From Planctomycetota bacterium (GTDB lineage: Bacteria; Planctomycetota; UBA8742; UBA2392), in assembly GCA_020638675.1 (NCBI GenBank), contig JACKID010000003.1, positions 1 through 64,000 of the forward strand: a stretch of 64,000 nt of DNA. The letters are read 5' to 3'. The notes beneath the pieces are model-generated. The model was not told the DNA's origin, ran no database searches, and was given only the letters and a program-made list of their open reading frames with translations. The position numbers were made by a program, and so were the translations under genes. This document shows, one piece after another, positions 49,270-58,120 of the stretch (the stretch's first letter is position 1; each line of letters starts with the position of its first letter).

Positions 49270-50265
49270 ATGATCCGCGCCATGTTCCTGGCCGAGATCT
49301 CGCCGATGTTCATCGTGCTTGCGCTGCTGGTCGGCGCGGCTGCCGGCTTCGTTGCCGGCATGCTGCTGTTCCGGCGCGCCACGCCGGCCGCCGACCCGGG
49401 CGCGGCCGCCGCAGAACTCGACGCCGTACGCGCGCAGCAGCAGCAGACACTCGAGGATCTGCGCAAGCGCATCGAGAGCGTGCAAGGCGCGAAGCAGCGG
49501 GCGGAAGTCGAGCGCGCGAGGTTGCTGAAAGGCCTGAACGAAATCACCGGCGGCAGCGACAACAGCGTCACCGTCGCCCTGGTCAATGCGCACGAAGTGG
49601 CCGAGCAGGCGAGGCAACTCGAAGCACACGACGGGGAGCTCGCGGGCCACGACAGCGAACTCCAGCACCTCTCGGAAGAGCTGACGGCCGCCGAAGAATT
49701 GCTGCGCGACGTCGACGCCCAGCGCAACGCGCTGGAGGGCCAGCTCAAGGACCGCGACAAGGAACTCTGGAAGCTGCGCAGTGAGATTGAAAGCGTGCAG
49801 CGCCGCTCACACGAACAGCGCGCGCGCACGATGATGATGACCCGCAGCAACGTCAGAAAGACCGACGTCGTCGCCGGGCGCATGGAAGATCAGCTCAAGC
49901 ACTGGGTGAAGAAGACCGGCGAAGCCAACGTCAACTTCAGCGAGCACGGGCACGCCGGCATGGTGCGCGAATTCTTCGGCAAGCTCGACCGCGAGTTCAT
50001 TGACCGCTACTTCAGCCACGTCACGAACCCGGAGTACGAGCGCGGCAAACACCGCGCGATCCACGTGCACTCGGGCAAAGACCCCGACGGCGTGGAGTTC
50101 GGCGAGCTGCGCATCGCGCTGGACGACGACGCCGGGCGCACGCTGGGGCTGCGCTATGACCTGAAGGGCGGCGCACCGGACGTGACCGCCGTCGGGTTCG
50201 TGCTCGCCATGTACCTGCGCGCCATGCACCGCGACCTGCGCGACTACGCCATCCACACCCACTAA
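49270..50265 (+). CDS. Membrane-anchored coiled-coil protein of unknown function
   Basis: A 331-residue protein. An N-terminal membrane helix (FIVLALLVGAAAGFVAGMLLF) is followed by a long coiled coil (about 45-190) and a C-terminal alpha/beta domain (about 200-331, FGELRIALDDDAGRTLGLRY). The layout recalls RmuC-like proteins, but the RmuC core is not seen. The function is unknown. Confidence 0.7.
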   Translation: MIRAMFLAEISPMFIVLALLVGAAAGFVAGMLLFRRATPAADPGAAAAELDAVRAQQQQTLEDLRKRIESVQGAKQRAEVERARLLKGLNEITGGSDNSVTVALVNAHEVAEQARQLEAHDGELAGHDSELQHLSEELTAAEELLRDVDAQRNALEGQLKDRDKELWKLRSEIESVQRRSHEQRARTMMMTRSNVRKTDVVAGRMEDQLKHWVKKTGEANVNFSEHGHAGMVREFFGKLDREFIDRYFSHVTNPEYERGKHRAIHVHSGKDPDGVEFGELRIALDDDAGRTLGLRYDLKGGAPDVTAVGFVLAMYLRAMHRDLRDYAIHTH

Positions 50266-50283
50266 CCAATGCACTGACTACAT

Positions 50284-50309
50284 GCATTCTATCACAAACG
50301 GTAGAATGC
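50284..50309 (+). promoter_or_regulatory. Hairpin just upstream of the first GGDEF gene
   Basis: A 10-bp stem (50284-50293 with 50300-50309, one G-U pair) with a 6-nt loop ends 7 bp before the ATG. It would cover the ribosome-binding region, so it may lower translation, or act as a terminator for the previous gene. It does not match the c-di-GMP riboswitch consensus. Confidence 0.45.
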
Positions 50310-50316
50310 CACGGCA

Positions 50317-51495
50317 ATGGATGAGCCTACCGTACTGGGCAAGCAATACGTCGCCGGGCCGCCGACCGAGCATGTCACTTCGGGACTCGGCGACATGTCA
50401 CGCCCGCAGCGCGGAGAGCGAAAGCTCCTGCTGCTGCTCCTGCCGCTGTTTGCCCTGGCGGCCGGCACGGCGTGGGCTGAGGCCGAGCTGCAGGGCAGCG
50501 CCCACTGGTACGAGCGCTACGTTCTGTTGCCCTCGTCGTTCGCGTTTCTTGCCTTGCTTGTGTGGAACTACCTGCTTTCACCCGCCAGGGTGGCGCTGGT
50601 GCGCAACGCTACGCTGGTGGTCGGGCCGGGCATCGTGCTGGTCGGCTGGGGACGCCAGTTGTGGGACCTGCACTACACGGGGTTCGACCATGAGCTCTAC
50701 TTCGACATCGCTCCCTGGCTGATCTTCTGCTCTGTCCTGTTCCTCTTCCTTCTTCCGGGGCGACTGTCTTGGAGGTTCGCTGCGGGCTACTACGTGCTGA
50801 CGCTGCTGATGCTCGGCATCTTTTTGGCGGTGCACCGCGAGTCGCTGCCGACGATCGTTGTCAACGAGTTCTCGCTGAACATTGTGATCGCCCCGCCGGT
50901 GTTCATCGTGCTCACGTCGGCGTTTACCCGTCTGCGCGCGGATTACGCACGCGCACGCACGCACGCGGAGGACCTGCAGGAAATGGCCATGCTAGACGGG
51001 CTGACCCGGCTGCCCAACCGGCGAGCCTTCGCGCAGTCGTTCAAGCGGGCCAAGGCGAGGCAGTTGCGAAGCAAGACCCCGCTTTGCGTCATGCTGATCG
51101 ACATCGACCACTTCAAGCGCGTGAACGACACCTACGGGCACCAGGTCGGCGACGAGGTCCTGGTCGGACTTGCCAACATCCTGCTGCGCGAGTTGCGCGG
51201 CACCGACGAAGTCTTTCGCTGGGGCGGCGAGGAGTTCATGGTGCTGCTGGAAGAAACGCCGCAGAAGCATCTGGCGGAGGTTGCGGAGAGGCTACGCGCG
51301 GCCGTCGAAGCGGCCAACCTGCTGGAGCGCTCGACCCTGACCATCAGTATCGGCGCGACGCACATTGGCGTGAACGAGGGCGAGGACGTTGTCTACCCTC
51401 GCGCCGACGAGGCGCTTTACGCGTCCAAGCGCGACGGGCGAAATCGAGTCACGATTGCGGAACTTGCAGACAAGCCGGCTCCCCTCGCCAGCTAG
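50317..51495 (+). CDS. Membrane diguanylate cyclase (GGDEF domain)
   Basis: A 392-residue inner-membrane protein with about six N-terminal helices (40-205), then a GGDEF domain (about 220-385). The active site is GGEEF, with MLIDIDHFKRVNDTYGH before it. The inhibitory site RGTD lies five residues before GGEEF, so product inhibition by c-di-GMP is expected. A second GGDEF protein of the same design follows, separated by 192 bp. Confidence 0.93.
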   Translation: MDEPTVLGKQYVAGPPTEHVTSGLGDMSRPQRGERKLLLLLLPLFALAAGTAWAEAELQGSAHWYERYVLLPSSFAFLALLVWNYLLSPARVALVRNATLVVGPGIVLVGWGRQLWDLHYTGFDHELYFDIAPWLIFCSVLFLFLLPGRLSWRFAAGYYVLTLLMLGIFLAVHRESLPTIVVNEFSLNIVIAPPVFIVLTSAFTRLRADYARARTHAEDLQEMAMLDGLTRLPNRRAFAQSFKRAKARQLRSKTPLCVMLIDIDHFKRVNDTYGHQVGDEVLVGLANILLRELRGTDEVFRWGGEEFMVLLEETPQKHLAEVAERLRAAVEAANLLERSTLTISIGATHIGVNEGEDVVYPRADEALYASKRDGRNRVTIAELADKPAPLAS

Positions 51496-51513
51496 GCCCG
51501 TGCCGCACCCGAA

Positions 51514-51620
51514 TGTGCATTCTGTCGTGACGTTCAGCCACAAGCTGCTGTTTTGCAGGCACTTATGGTTAGTGGTAATTCTCACGGCTTTTCTTGTGCA
51601 TTTTATGCGTATTGTGCATT
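51514..51620 (+). promoter_or_regulatory. Three TGTGCATT sites before the second GGDEF gene
   Basis: TGTGCATT is found at 51514, 51595 and 51613, the last two 18 bp apart. A related TGCATTCT is in the hairpin before the first GGDEF gene. This may be a shared regulator site; it is inferred from recurrence alone. Confidence 0.35.
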
Positions 51621-51687
51621 CGTGTGGTATCCTTCTGGGGTCGGATGCCGGGCGGGCATCCGGGCGAAGTACCCGGAGGGCAGTACC

Positions 51688-52908
51688 ATGAAAGAAGAAA
51701 GCACACTTGTGGGGCTGAGGCGCTACGCGGGCGTCAAGACGATCCTGCTGCAGAATTCGCCCGAGACGCTGTTCAAGCCGCACCTGCTTGAGCGCACTTT
51801 CATCCTGTTGCTCTTGCCGATGTTTACTCTGGCCAGTGTGGTCATCTCGATCGCTGCGGCCGCCATGGGCAACGCCACCTGGTTTGAGCGCTATCAACTG
51901 CCACCCACGGCCGTCGTGTTTGCCGCGCTGCTGGTCTGGGCGCTCAAGTGCCGTCCCGGCTGCACCCAAAAGGTGCGCCTGGCGACTCTGGCGGTTGGCG
52001 CAGCGACCGTGATGGAAAGGCTGCTTATCGGGCTCTGGATTACCGGCACCGAAGGCCTGCAACCCGACTACCTCACGGGCATCGTCCCGTGGAGCATCCT
52101 GGGCGCCTGCCTGTTCGTGTTCCTGATGCACAAGCATGGGCTGAAGTTCGGCTTCATCTACTATGCCGTCGGCGCGGTCGGCATCATGTTGTTCCTGATC
52201 TTCAACCCGTACCCGCTGCCCGAGGCCCTGCAGCAGGACCTGACGGTCAACTACCTGATCGCGACGCCCGTATTCCTGACCATGATGGCTGGCTTCTCAC
52301 GACTGCGCCTGGCATACGGCACCGCGCTGACCAAGGCCGAGGACTTCGAAGATCTCGCGATGCAGGACCAGCTGACCGGGCTGTTCAACCGCCGGGCATT
52401 CTCGGCCTGCATGCGCCGCGCCCGCGCCCGTCAGGCTCGCAAGGGCTCGCCGGTCTGCATGATCATGTGCGACATCGACCACTTCAAGCGCATCAACGAC
52501 ACTTACGGGCACAGCAAAGGCGACGAAGTGCTGGTGGAGGTCGCCAACATCATGACCGGCACCATGCGCCGCACGGACGACCTGATCCGCTGGGGCGGCG
52601 AAGAATTCATGATCCTGATGGAAGAAACCAACCTCGATGCCGCCTGCCAGGTAGCGGAGCGCCTGCGCGCGCTGATCGAGGACAGCAAGGTCATCCGCGG
52701 CGGTGTCACAGCCAGCTTCGGCGTAACCGAACTCTACAAAGGCGAGCAGGACACCGAATTCTTCAACCGCGCGGACCTGGCACTGTACGACGCCAAGGAG
52801 CACGGTCGAAACATGGTCGTCATGCGCCGCCGCCGCAAAGCGCCGTCAAACCCGAGCGTACAGGTAGTAGCAGAACTGATCGACGGGCCGGACATGCGGC
52901 TGTCATGA
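51688..52908 (+). CDS. Second membrane diguanylate cyclase (GGDEF domain)
   Basis: A 406-residue paralogue of the preceding gene: about six membrane helices (40-225), then a GGDEF domain with CDIDHFKRINDTYGHSKGDE and active site GGEEF. The inhibitory motif RRTD precedes it. The start is at 51688 after GGAGGGCAG. Tandem duplication is likely, with the sensor parts now quite different. Confidence 0.93.
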   Translation: MKEESTLVGLRRYAGVKTILLQNSPETLFKPHLLERTFILLLLPMFTLASVVISIAAAAMGNATWFERYQLPPTAVVFAALLVWALKCRPGCTQKVRLATLAVGAATVMERLLIGLWITGTEGLQPDYLTGIVPWSILGACLFVFLMHKHGLKFGFIYYAVGAVGIMLFLIFNPYPLPEALQQDLTVNYLIATPVFLTMMAGFSRLRLAYGTALTKAEDFEDLAMQDQLTGLFNRRAFSACMRRARARQARKGSPVCMIMCDIDHFKRINDTYGHSKGDEVLVEVANIMTGTMRRTDDLIRWGGEEFMILMEETNLDAACQVAERLRALIEDSKVIRGGVTASFGVTELYKGEQDTEFFNRADLALYDAKEHGRNMVVMRRRRKAPSNPSVQVVAELIDGPDMRLS

Positions 52909-52944
52909 GAGCACCAGGCAACCGGGTCCCAGTCGCGCACCGGA

Positions 52945-54714
52945 CTAGCCGGGTCCCATCCACTTTCGGAATTTGCGCTTCTGCAGGGGCGTCTGTTTCT
53001 TGCTGACTTGCAGCTTCAGTTTTCCGGCCGGCTGCGCCGCGACCTTCACCTTCGCCGTCACCAGGCGCTCGCGCCGGAACAGGGTGAGCGTGCAGGTGCT
53101 GCCCGGCTTGCACTCGCCGACGCGCTCTTCGAACGACTTGCCGTCCACCTTATGCCCATTCACCGCCAGGATCTCGTCGCGCGGCTGCAAGCCGGCCTTG
53201 CGCGCGGGACCTTCGGCGTGCACGCCCGTGACCTGCAGCGCGCCGCCCTTGTCGCCCGTGGTGATGCCGAGCCACGACTCGTTGCCCTGCTTGTCACGCG
53301 TGAATTCCAGCCCGTAGCAATCGAGGAACTCGGCGTAATGCATCTCTTTCGTGCCGCGGACGTGGTCGCGCCAGAGCGCGGTGAACTTCGTGCCGGCGAC
53401 TTCCTCGCACAGGGCTTCCCACTCGCCGTCCTTGAAGCCGGGCTTCGGCCAGCCCCAGCGCCGGTGCGCCAGGCGCATCACGTCGTCCAGGCTGCGCTTG
53501 CCGCCGGTGGCGTTGCGGATCTTGGCATCAAGCAACAGCCCTACCTGCGCCCCGCGCGAGTAATAGCTCACGCCGGTGTTCAGGAAGTTTTCGTCGGCGA
53601 GATACAGCTTGGTCCACGCCAGCCAGCTTGAGTCCTCGAGCGACATGACCTTGCGCCCGGGGCGATTGTCCTCGCGGTCGATGGTCTCGGCGTAGGAGTC
53701 GAGCACCATCTGCGGCTTGGTGACGCCGGCGCGCGCGCACCACAGGCGCTCGTAGTACTGGGTCATGCCTTCCATGATCCAGAGCGCCTTCGTGTGCTGC
53801 TCTCTGGAATAGTCGAACGGGCCGAGAATCTTCGGGCGGACGCGCTTCACGTTCCAGACGTGGAAGAACTCGTGCGACACCAGCCGGATGAAGCGCTGGT
53901 AGTCGTCCTCTTTCTTGAACTTCCAGCTCGGCCAGGCGCAGACGCAGCTGTTGAGGTGCTCGAGCCCGCCGCCTGAATCGGGCGTGATGTGGTGGATGAA
54001 CAGGTAGTAGTCGTAGGGCAGCCCGCCGAAGTTCTTTGCCTGCACCTCGACGATCTTCTTCGTGTCCTTGACGATGCGGTCGGCGTCGAAGTTGCCGTAG
54101 CCGTAGAACGCGACGTCATGTTTCACACCGTGCACGGCAAACGACTTCACTTCATGCGTGCCGATCTCGAACGGCGTGTCGCCCAGCACGTCGTAGTCGT
54201 CGGTGCGGTATGCGCCGCCGCGCGCCTTCAGCGATGTCGCGACCTTCCAGCCCTTGTACGGCTTGATGCTGACCGCGTAGTCGGCCTTGGCGGGCACGCC
54301 GTTGACGTCTTCGAGGTACGGCAGCAGGTTGGTGCCGAGGAAAAAGCCGTGCGTGTCGTCGAGGTGCGGCGTGCGCACGGACAGCTCGTCGGCGTAATAG
54401 TCGAAGCTGACGGTGCAGTCGCCGCCGATGCGGTAGCGCTGTTTGTCGAGCAGCTCGAACTTCGCGCCTTTGGCCTTGAAGCTGCTGACGTTCTTGCCGA
54501 ACTCGCGGATCTTGTAGCTGCCGGGCGTCCACGCGGGGAACGCGATCACGCCGAAGTCGCCGACGCCGCTGAGCTTGATCTCGACATGGAACGTGTGCGA
54601 GCTCGGATCGGGCATCGACACGGTGTAGTGCAGCGCGGTTTTGGTTGGTTTCTTTTTCAGCGCGCGGGCAACCGCCTTGCGGCGCCCCGCAGTCATCGCA
54701 GGTTCATCAGCCAT
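52945..54714 (-). CDS. M61-family metallopeptidase with PDZ domain
   Basis: A 589-residue protein related to glycyl aminopeptidases. The N-terminal beta domain (about 30-190) precedes the catalytic domain with zinc motif HEFFHVWNVKRVRP and the downstream GMTQYYE. A PDZ domain (about 490-570) contains LQPRDEILAVNGHKVDGKSF. The start at MADEPAMTAG follows GGAGAAG. There is no signal peptide, so a cytoplasmic role is likely. The last residues are basic (KKQTPLQKRKFRKW). Confidence 0.92.
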   Translation of the reverse strand: MADEPAMTAGRRKAVARALKKKPTKTALHYTVSMPDPSSHTFHVEIKLSGVGDFGVIAFPAWTPGSYKIREFGKNVSSFKAKGAKFELLDKQRYRIGGDCTVSFDYYADELSVRTPHLDDTHGFFLGTNLLPYLEDVNGVPAKADYAVSIKPYKGWKVATSLKARGGAYRTDDYDVLGDTPFEIGTHEVKSFAVHGVKHDVAFYGYGNFDADRIVKDTKKIVEVQAKNFGGLPYDYYLFIHHITPDSGGGLEHLNSCVCAWPSWKFKKEDDYQRFIRLVSHEFFHVWNVKRVRPKILGPFDYSREQHTKALWIMEGMTQYYERLWCARAGVTKPQMVLDSYAETIDREDNRPGRKVMSLEDSSWLAWTKLYLADENFLNTGVSYYSRGAQVGLLLDAKIRNATGGKRSLDDVMRLAHRRWGWPKPGFKDGEWEALCEEVAGTKFTALWRDHVRGTKEMHYAEFLDCYGLEFTRDKQGNESWLGITTGDKGGALQVTGVHAEGPARKAGLQPRDEILAVNGHKVDGKSFEERVGECKPGSTCTLTLFRRERLVTAKVKVAAQPAGKLKLQVSKKQTPLQKRKFRKWMGPG

Positions 54715-54832
54715 TTTCTTCTCCGCGCGGATACTAGCAGGAACAGGCAGCCCGGCCACGGGCCTGAATGGTCAGGAGTTTCACACGAAGGCGCGAGGGG
54801 AAGCGAAGGCGGGACCAACTGCAACCGCGGCT

Positions 54833-54906
54833 TCGCACAGAGACCACGGAGTTCACAGAGGACTGCAGTGCAGGTTTGCCCTGTGAACTCTGTGGTCTCT
54901 GTGCGA
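54833..54906. repeat. CACAGAG palindrome, copy 1
   Basis: Inverted arms of about 26-28 bp (54833-54860 and 54880-54906), rich in CACAGAG/CTCTGTG, with a single central mismatch. The same arms recur at 55539-55593, so the two copies bracket the CopD-like gene. Confidence 0.85.
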
Positions 54907-54957
54907 GATGCTCTGCTGTTTGTGTTCCCCTCGTGTCTTCGCGCAAGGCCGTTCAAT

Positions 54958-55446
54958 TCAGGCGAAGATGTAGACGCCGCGGACTCCTGCCACTGCGCCG
55001 GCGACGGCAACCAGGCTGATGGACAGAAGCACGACGTGCATGATCTGCACCAGGCGGAAGGTGCCCTCGGGGTCCTTGCCGGCGCGGTCGCGAAACCAGC
55101 GATGCAGGAACAGCGGCTCAAGCACGAACAGCACCAGTGTGAACGCGGCCCACACCAGCACCATCGCGTGCATCCACCAGAACTGCGGCTTCGTGAAGCG
55201 CTCCCACGCGCCCATCGCGTACACCATGTAGAAGCCGCTGGCGCCGGTGATCAGCGTGACGAACTTGGCCTGCAGCGAGAAACGGCCTTCCAGCTTTTCG
55301 AACAGCTCCATGCGCTTGTCGGCGTCGGGCATGCGGCGCAGCGCGGGAATCAGCACGGTTGTCACGAACGCCACCCCGCCGATCCACACCACAACGCCCA
55401 GCACATGCAGCGCCCGCGCGATCACGAAGATGTCGTTGCCCGTCAT
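54958..55446 (-). CDS. CopD-like four-helix membrane protein
   Basis: A 162-residue protein with four membrane helices (8-30, 60-80, 88-112, 140-160). The N-terminus, FVIARALHVLGVVVWIGGVAFV, resembles the CopD/DUF2269 family, which includes copper-resistance and cytochrome-like membrane proteins. A His in the first helix (ALHVLG) and one in WMHAM could bind haem or metal. It is bracketed by two CACAGAG palindromes. Confidence 0.75.
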   Translation of the reverse strand: MTGNDIFVIARALHVLGVVVWIGGVAFVTTVLIPALRRMPDADKRMELFEKLEGRFSLQAKFVTLITGASGFYMVYAMGAWERFTKPQFWWMHAMVLVWAAFTLVLFVLEPLFLHRWFRDRAGKDPEGTFRLVQIMHVVLLSISLVAVAGAVAGVRGVYIFA

Positions 55447-55538
55447 CGGTCCACCGCGCGGATGCTAGCAGGAATGGCGCGTTCGACCACGGGCGTGCGG
55501 TTGTGCAGCTACTTGAGCCAAGCACTGCAACTGCTGTC

Positions 55539-55593
55539 TCGCACAGAGACCACAGAGAACTGCTTCAGCATTTTCTCTGTGGTCTCTGTGCGA
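55539..55593. repeat. CACAGAG palindrome, copy 2
   Basis: A perfect 21-bp inverted repeat (55539-55559 and 55573-55593) sharing the CGCACAGAGACCAC arm with copy 1 at 54833. Confidence 0.88.
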
Positions 55594-55627
55594 TGCCGCT
55601 TTTCTTCGTGGCGTCGCGTGGGGCAGT

Positions 55628-57346
55628 TCATTCCACGTTCACGCCGAGTTGGATTTCCGCGCCGCCCAGCAACTCACGCCCGGTACGGATGCGGAGCACG
55701 AGCGTGCCGCCCTGCGCTGAGATATCTACGTTCGCGCCGGGGCCGGTTTCCGCCAGCAGACCGCCGAGGAACTTGCCGAAGTTCTCGGCGCTGCCCTGCA
55801 TGTTTCCCGGGACGACAAGCTTGCCCTTGTTGCGCATGATCATTTCGCCGAGGCGCGCCGCGAGCAGCTGGTACGCCAGCGTGCCGAGCTTGCCTTCCTC
55901 TTCGGCCTTGCTTGGCTTGTGCACCGTCGGGGCGAGCAGTACCCAGGCGGCGTCGTTGTTCGGCTGGGCGATCAATGGCGTGAAGCCGGACTTCACCAGG
56001 TCTTTCAACCCGCGTTCGCTGAAGGTCGCTTCCAGTGGATGCTCGACGCCGTCGTCGTGCTCGATCGTCGGCAGGGCGGTCACTTCGCCGGCCGACGCGC
56101 CGGTGTGCGACGCGGGCCAGCCGGTGCGCTCCATGCTGCCGGCCACCACGGCCGCGACCAGCCACGCCGGCGAGCCCCACAATTCGGGCGCATCCATACC
56201 GTGCTTTTTGCGCGTGTATTTCGCGCGCAGGACAAACGGGTTGAGCGCCGCCACCAGCCAGCGCGACTCGTCCTTGTCGCGCAGTGAGCGCCACTTGTCG
56301 AAGCGCGTGTCATCGAACAGGTTCGCGGGCGCGTCGCGGCCTGCGAGTGTCCCGGTACTCTCACCGAGCAGGTTGGTGGCGTCGAAGACGACGGGGCACT
56401 GGATCTGCCCGCCCGCGTCGCCCCATTGCTGCAGTGCGTCCATGCCCGCGGGGGAGTTCTCGATGTCGTCGCACAGCACCACCATGCCGAGCGGCGCTTC
56501 GCTGGTGCCGGCCAGCTCGGCGTTGAAGACCTGTTCCTGCCATGAATCGAAGTCGCCGTCGAAGACCTCAATCTTCGCACCCTTGCCGCGCTTGCAGAGC
56601 GCGTGCAGCCCGCGCCAGTTGCGCTCCAGCGCGCGCACCTGCGGGTCATCCAGCACCGGGCGCAGTTGCTTCTCCAGCAGCTTCTGTGCGATGCCGATCG
56701 CATCGCCGACGTCGATGCCGGACTTGCCTCCGCCGAGTCCCGCCGCAAAGCTGTCGATCGCCGAGCCTGTGGCCGGCTTCTTCTGCTCCACCATGTCGAA
56801 GATAGCGTCAACGTTCTTGTCGCCCGTGTCGCCATCACTTGTCGAAGCAGACGCCGGCGCACCTCCGATCTTGTCGAGCACCGCGTCCAGCGCGTCGCGC
56901 AGCGCAGGCACCGCCTGGATGGGTGCGAGATCGCGCTTGAAGTCAGCCGGCTTCACGCTGCCGTCGGCCAGACCTTTGGCGCGCGCGATGAAATCGGCCA
57001 CCGGGGCGAGCGCCTTGATGCGCGCGGCCATGGCACCCGGCTCAAAGTCCTTGAGCGACTGGGGAGTGAAGTCGATCTCGATGTCCTTGCCCTTCGCCTG
57101 CCCTGAGCCTGTCGAAGGGCCGAGGTGACTTTCGACTTCAAACACCGCGCGCGGCCAGAACTGGCTCATCACCTTGTCGAAATCGTATGCGTCGACCGCG
57201 GCGGCGTTGCGCGCTTCACTACGGTTGGCGCCGCAGAAGTTGCCGACGGCCATGATGCGAAAAGGCAGCGGCTTCACTTCCGGGTGATCGCTGGGCCCGA
57301 AGCCAAAGCTGCCTTCAAAACCCTTCACGCGCTTGTCGTCACTCAT
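55628..57346 (-). CDS. Type VI secretion sheath protein, TssB-TssC fusion
   Basis: A 572-residue cytosolic protein starting at MSDDKRVKGF after GGGAG. Residues 1-165 resemble TssB/VipA (PLPFRIMAVGNFCG; KDIEIDFTPQSLKDFEPGAMA). Residues about 195-572 resemble TssC/VipB (RALERNWRGLHALCK, WLVAALNPFVLRAKY, RLGEMIMRNKGKLV and a beta-rich end). Normally these are two proteins that form the contractile sheath. No other tss gene is in the window, so the rest of the machine must lie elsewhere. An in-frame palindrome encodes GPSTGSGQA inside the TssB part. Confidence 0.88.
   Translation of the reverse strand: MSDDKRVKGFEGSFGFGPSDHPEVKPLPFRIMAVGNFCGANRSEARNAAAVDAYDFDKVMSQFWPRAVFEVESHLGPSTGSGQAKGKDIEIDFTPQSLKDFEPGAMAARIKALAPVADFIARAKGLADGSVKPADFKRDLAPIQAVPALRDALDAVLDKIGGAPASASTSDGDTGDKNVDAIFDMVEQKKPATGSAIDSFAAGLGGGKSGIDVGDAIGIAQKLLEKQLRPVLDDPQVRALERNWRGLHALCKRGKGAKIEVFDGDFDSWQEQVFNAELAGTSEAPLGMVVLCDDIENSPAGMDALQQWGDAGGQIQCPVVFDATNLLGESTGTLAGRDAPANLFDDTRFDKWRSLRDKDESRWLVAALNPFVLRAKYTRKKHGMDAPELWGSPAWLVAAVVAGSMERTGWPASHTGASAGEVTALPTIEHDDGVEHPLEATFSERGLKDLVKSGFTPLIAQPNNDAAWVLLAPTVHKPSKAEEEGKLGTLAYQLLAARLGEMIMRNKGKLVVPGNMQGSAENFGKFLGGLLAETGPGANVDISAQGGTLVLRIRTGRELLGGAEIQLGVNVE
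57101..57119. repeat. REP-like palindrome inside the tssBC coding region
   Basis: CCCTGAGCCTGTCGAAGGG lies in frame in the sheath gene and codes for part of GPSTGSGQA, which interrupts the TssB segment before KDIEID. Its near twin is at 19991-20009 in the GIY-YIG flank. This sequence type is a well-known dispersed palindrome in many bacteria. Confidence 0.8.
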
Positions 57347-57396
57347 GGTTCGTCTCCCGCGGGAGTTTAGCGGCGAAAACCGCGAACACAAAACGG

Positions 57397-57422
57397 GAGC
57401 CCCGGGCGGAAGCCCGGGGCTC
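57397..57422 (-). terminator. Terminator between the SLOG gene and tssBC
   Basis: An 11-bp perfect stem GAGCCCCGGGC (57397-57407 and 57412-57422) with GGAA loop. On the minus strand it is followed by a T-rich GTTTTGTG, so it ends the upstream gene before the sheath gene starts. Confidence 0.82.
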
Positions 57423-57487
57423 ATCAGATTCACTGAACGTTCAAACCAGAATCCGCCGGCCGCTTCCGCCGCCGGCTCCAGTTTCGA

Positions 57488-57955
57488 TTACTTGAAAACG
57501 CGGGTCAGCAGGTCCTTCACCGCGCCGTGCAGCCCGGCCGATTCTGACTCGCGGCCGCCGGCCACGTTGAGCACCTTGATGTCCTGATCGGCCAGCCATT
57601 CGCGTACGCACTTCACCGCGTAGTCGGTGGCCTCTGCGTTCAGGTCGAGATGCAGGAAAGGCTTGTTGTGGCGGCGTGCGAACTCGGCCGTGAGCTTGCT
57701 GCCTCCCGTAAGGCGTCCGAAGGTGCAAATCAAGGTACCGTCAGCTTTTGCGACGTTTGCCTCGGTGCGCTCGGCGCTGTCCTTGGTGCTGCTTTCCTTT
57801 AAGCGGTACTTGGGTGGGATCACCCCGTCCTCGGCCGGGCGACCCTTGGGGCAGGTGCCGCCGTGCGGGATTCCAAGCTCGATAGCTGCGTCCAAAGCGC
57901 CACGGTCGGCGCCTGTCTGTCCGCCCGATATGATAGTTGCCACTGCGATCATCAT
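57488..57955 (-). CDS. Molybdenum-cofactor-carrier-like (SLOG/Rossmann) protein
   Basis: A 155-residue protein of the Mo-cofactor-carrier/YpsA-type SLOG fold: ISGGQTGADRGALDAAIELG forms the nucleotide loop, then CPKGRPAEDG, and TLICTFGRLTGGSKLTAEFA. Such proteins bind nucleotide-like ligands, and some act as Mo-cofactor carriers or in nucleotide-signal sensing. The start at 57955 or 57952 is unclear; GGAAGG precedes both. Confidence 0.85.
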   Translation of the reverse strand: MMIAVATIISGGQTGADRGALDAAIELGIPHGGTCPKGRPAEDGVIPPKYRLKESSTKDSAERTEANVAKADGTLICTFGRLTGGSKLTAEFARRHNKPFLHLDLNAEATDYAVKCVREWLADQDIKVLNVAGGRESESAGLHGAVKDLLTRVFK

Positions 57956-58120
57956 CCTTCCGGTCCTCTAAACAAAGAAGCCGTGGTGACCGTCGCGACC
58001 TGCGTACCGCGCAGACGCAACCCCCCACAGCCGGGGCGGTATCCTAATTAGAAACGACTGACATACCGAAGGAAATCCGGGGTTAAGATTTGCGGGCGAT
58101 AATGTGACAGAAGCCGCGCC

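Noticed and set aside
50284..50309. c-di-GMP riboswitch before the GGDEF gene
   Set aside because: The hairpin is too short and lacks the conserved core of GEMM-type riboswitches.
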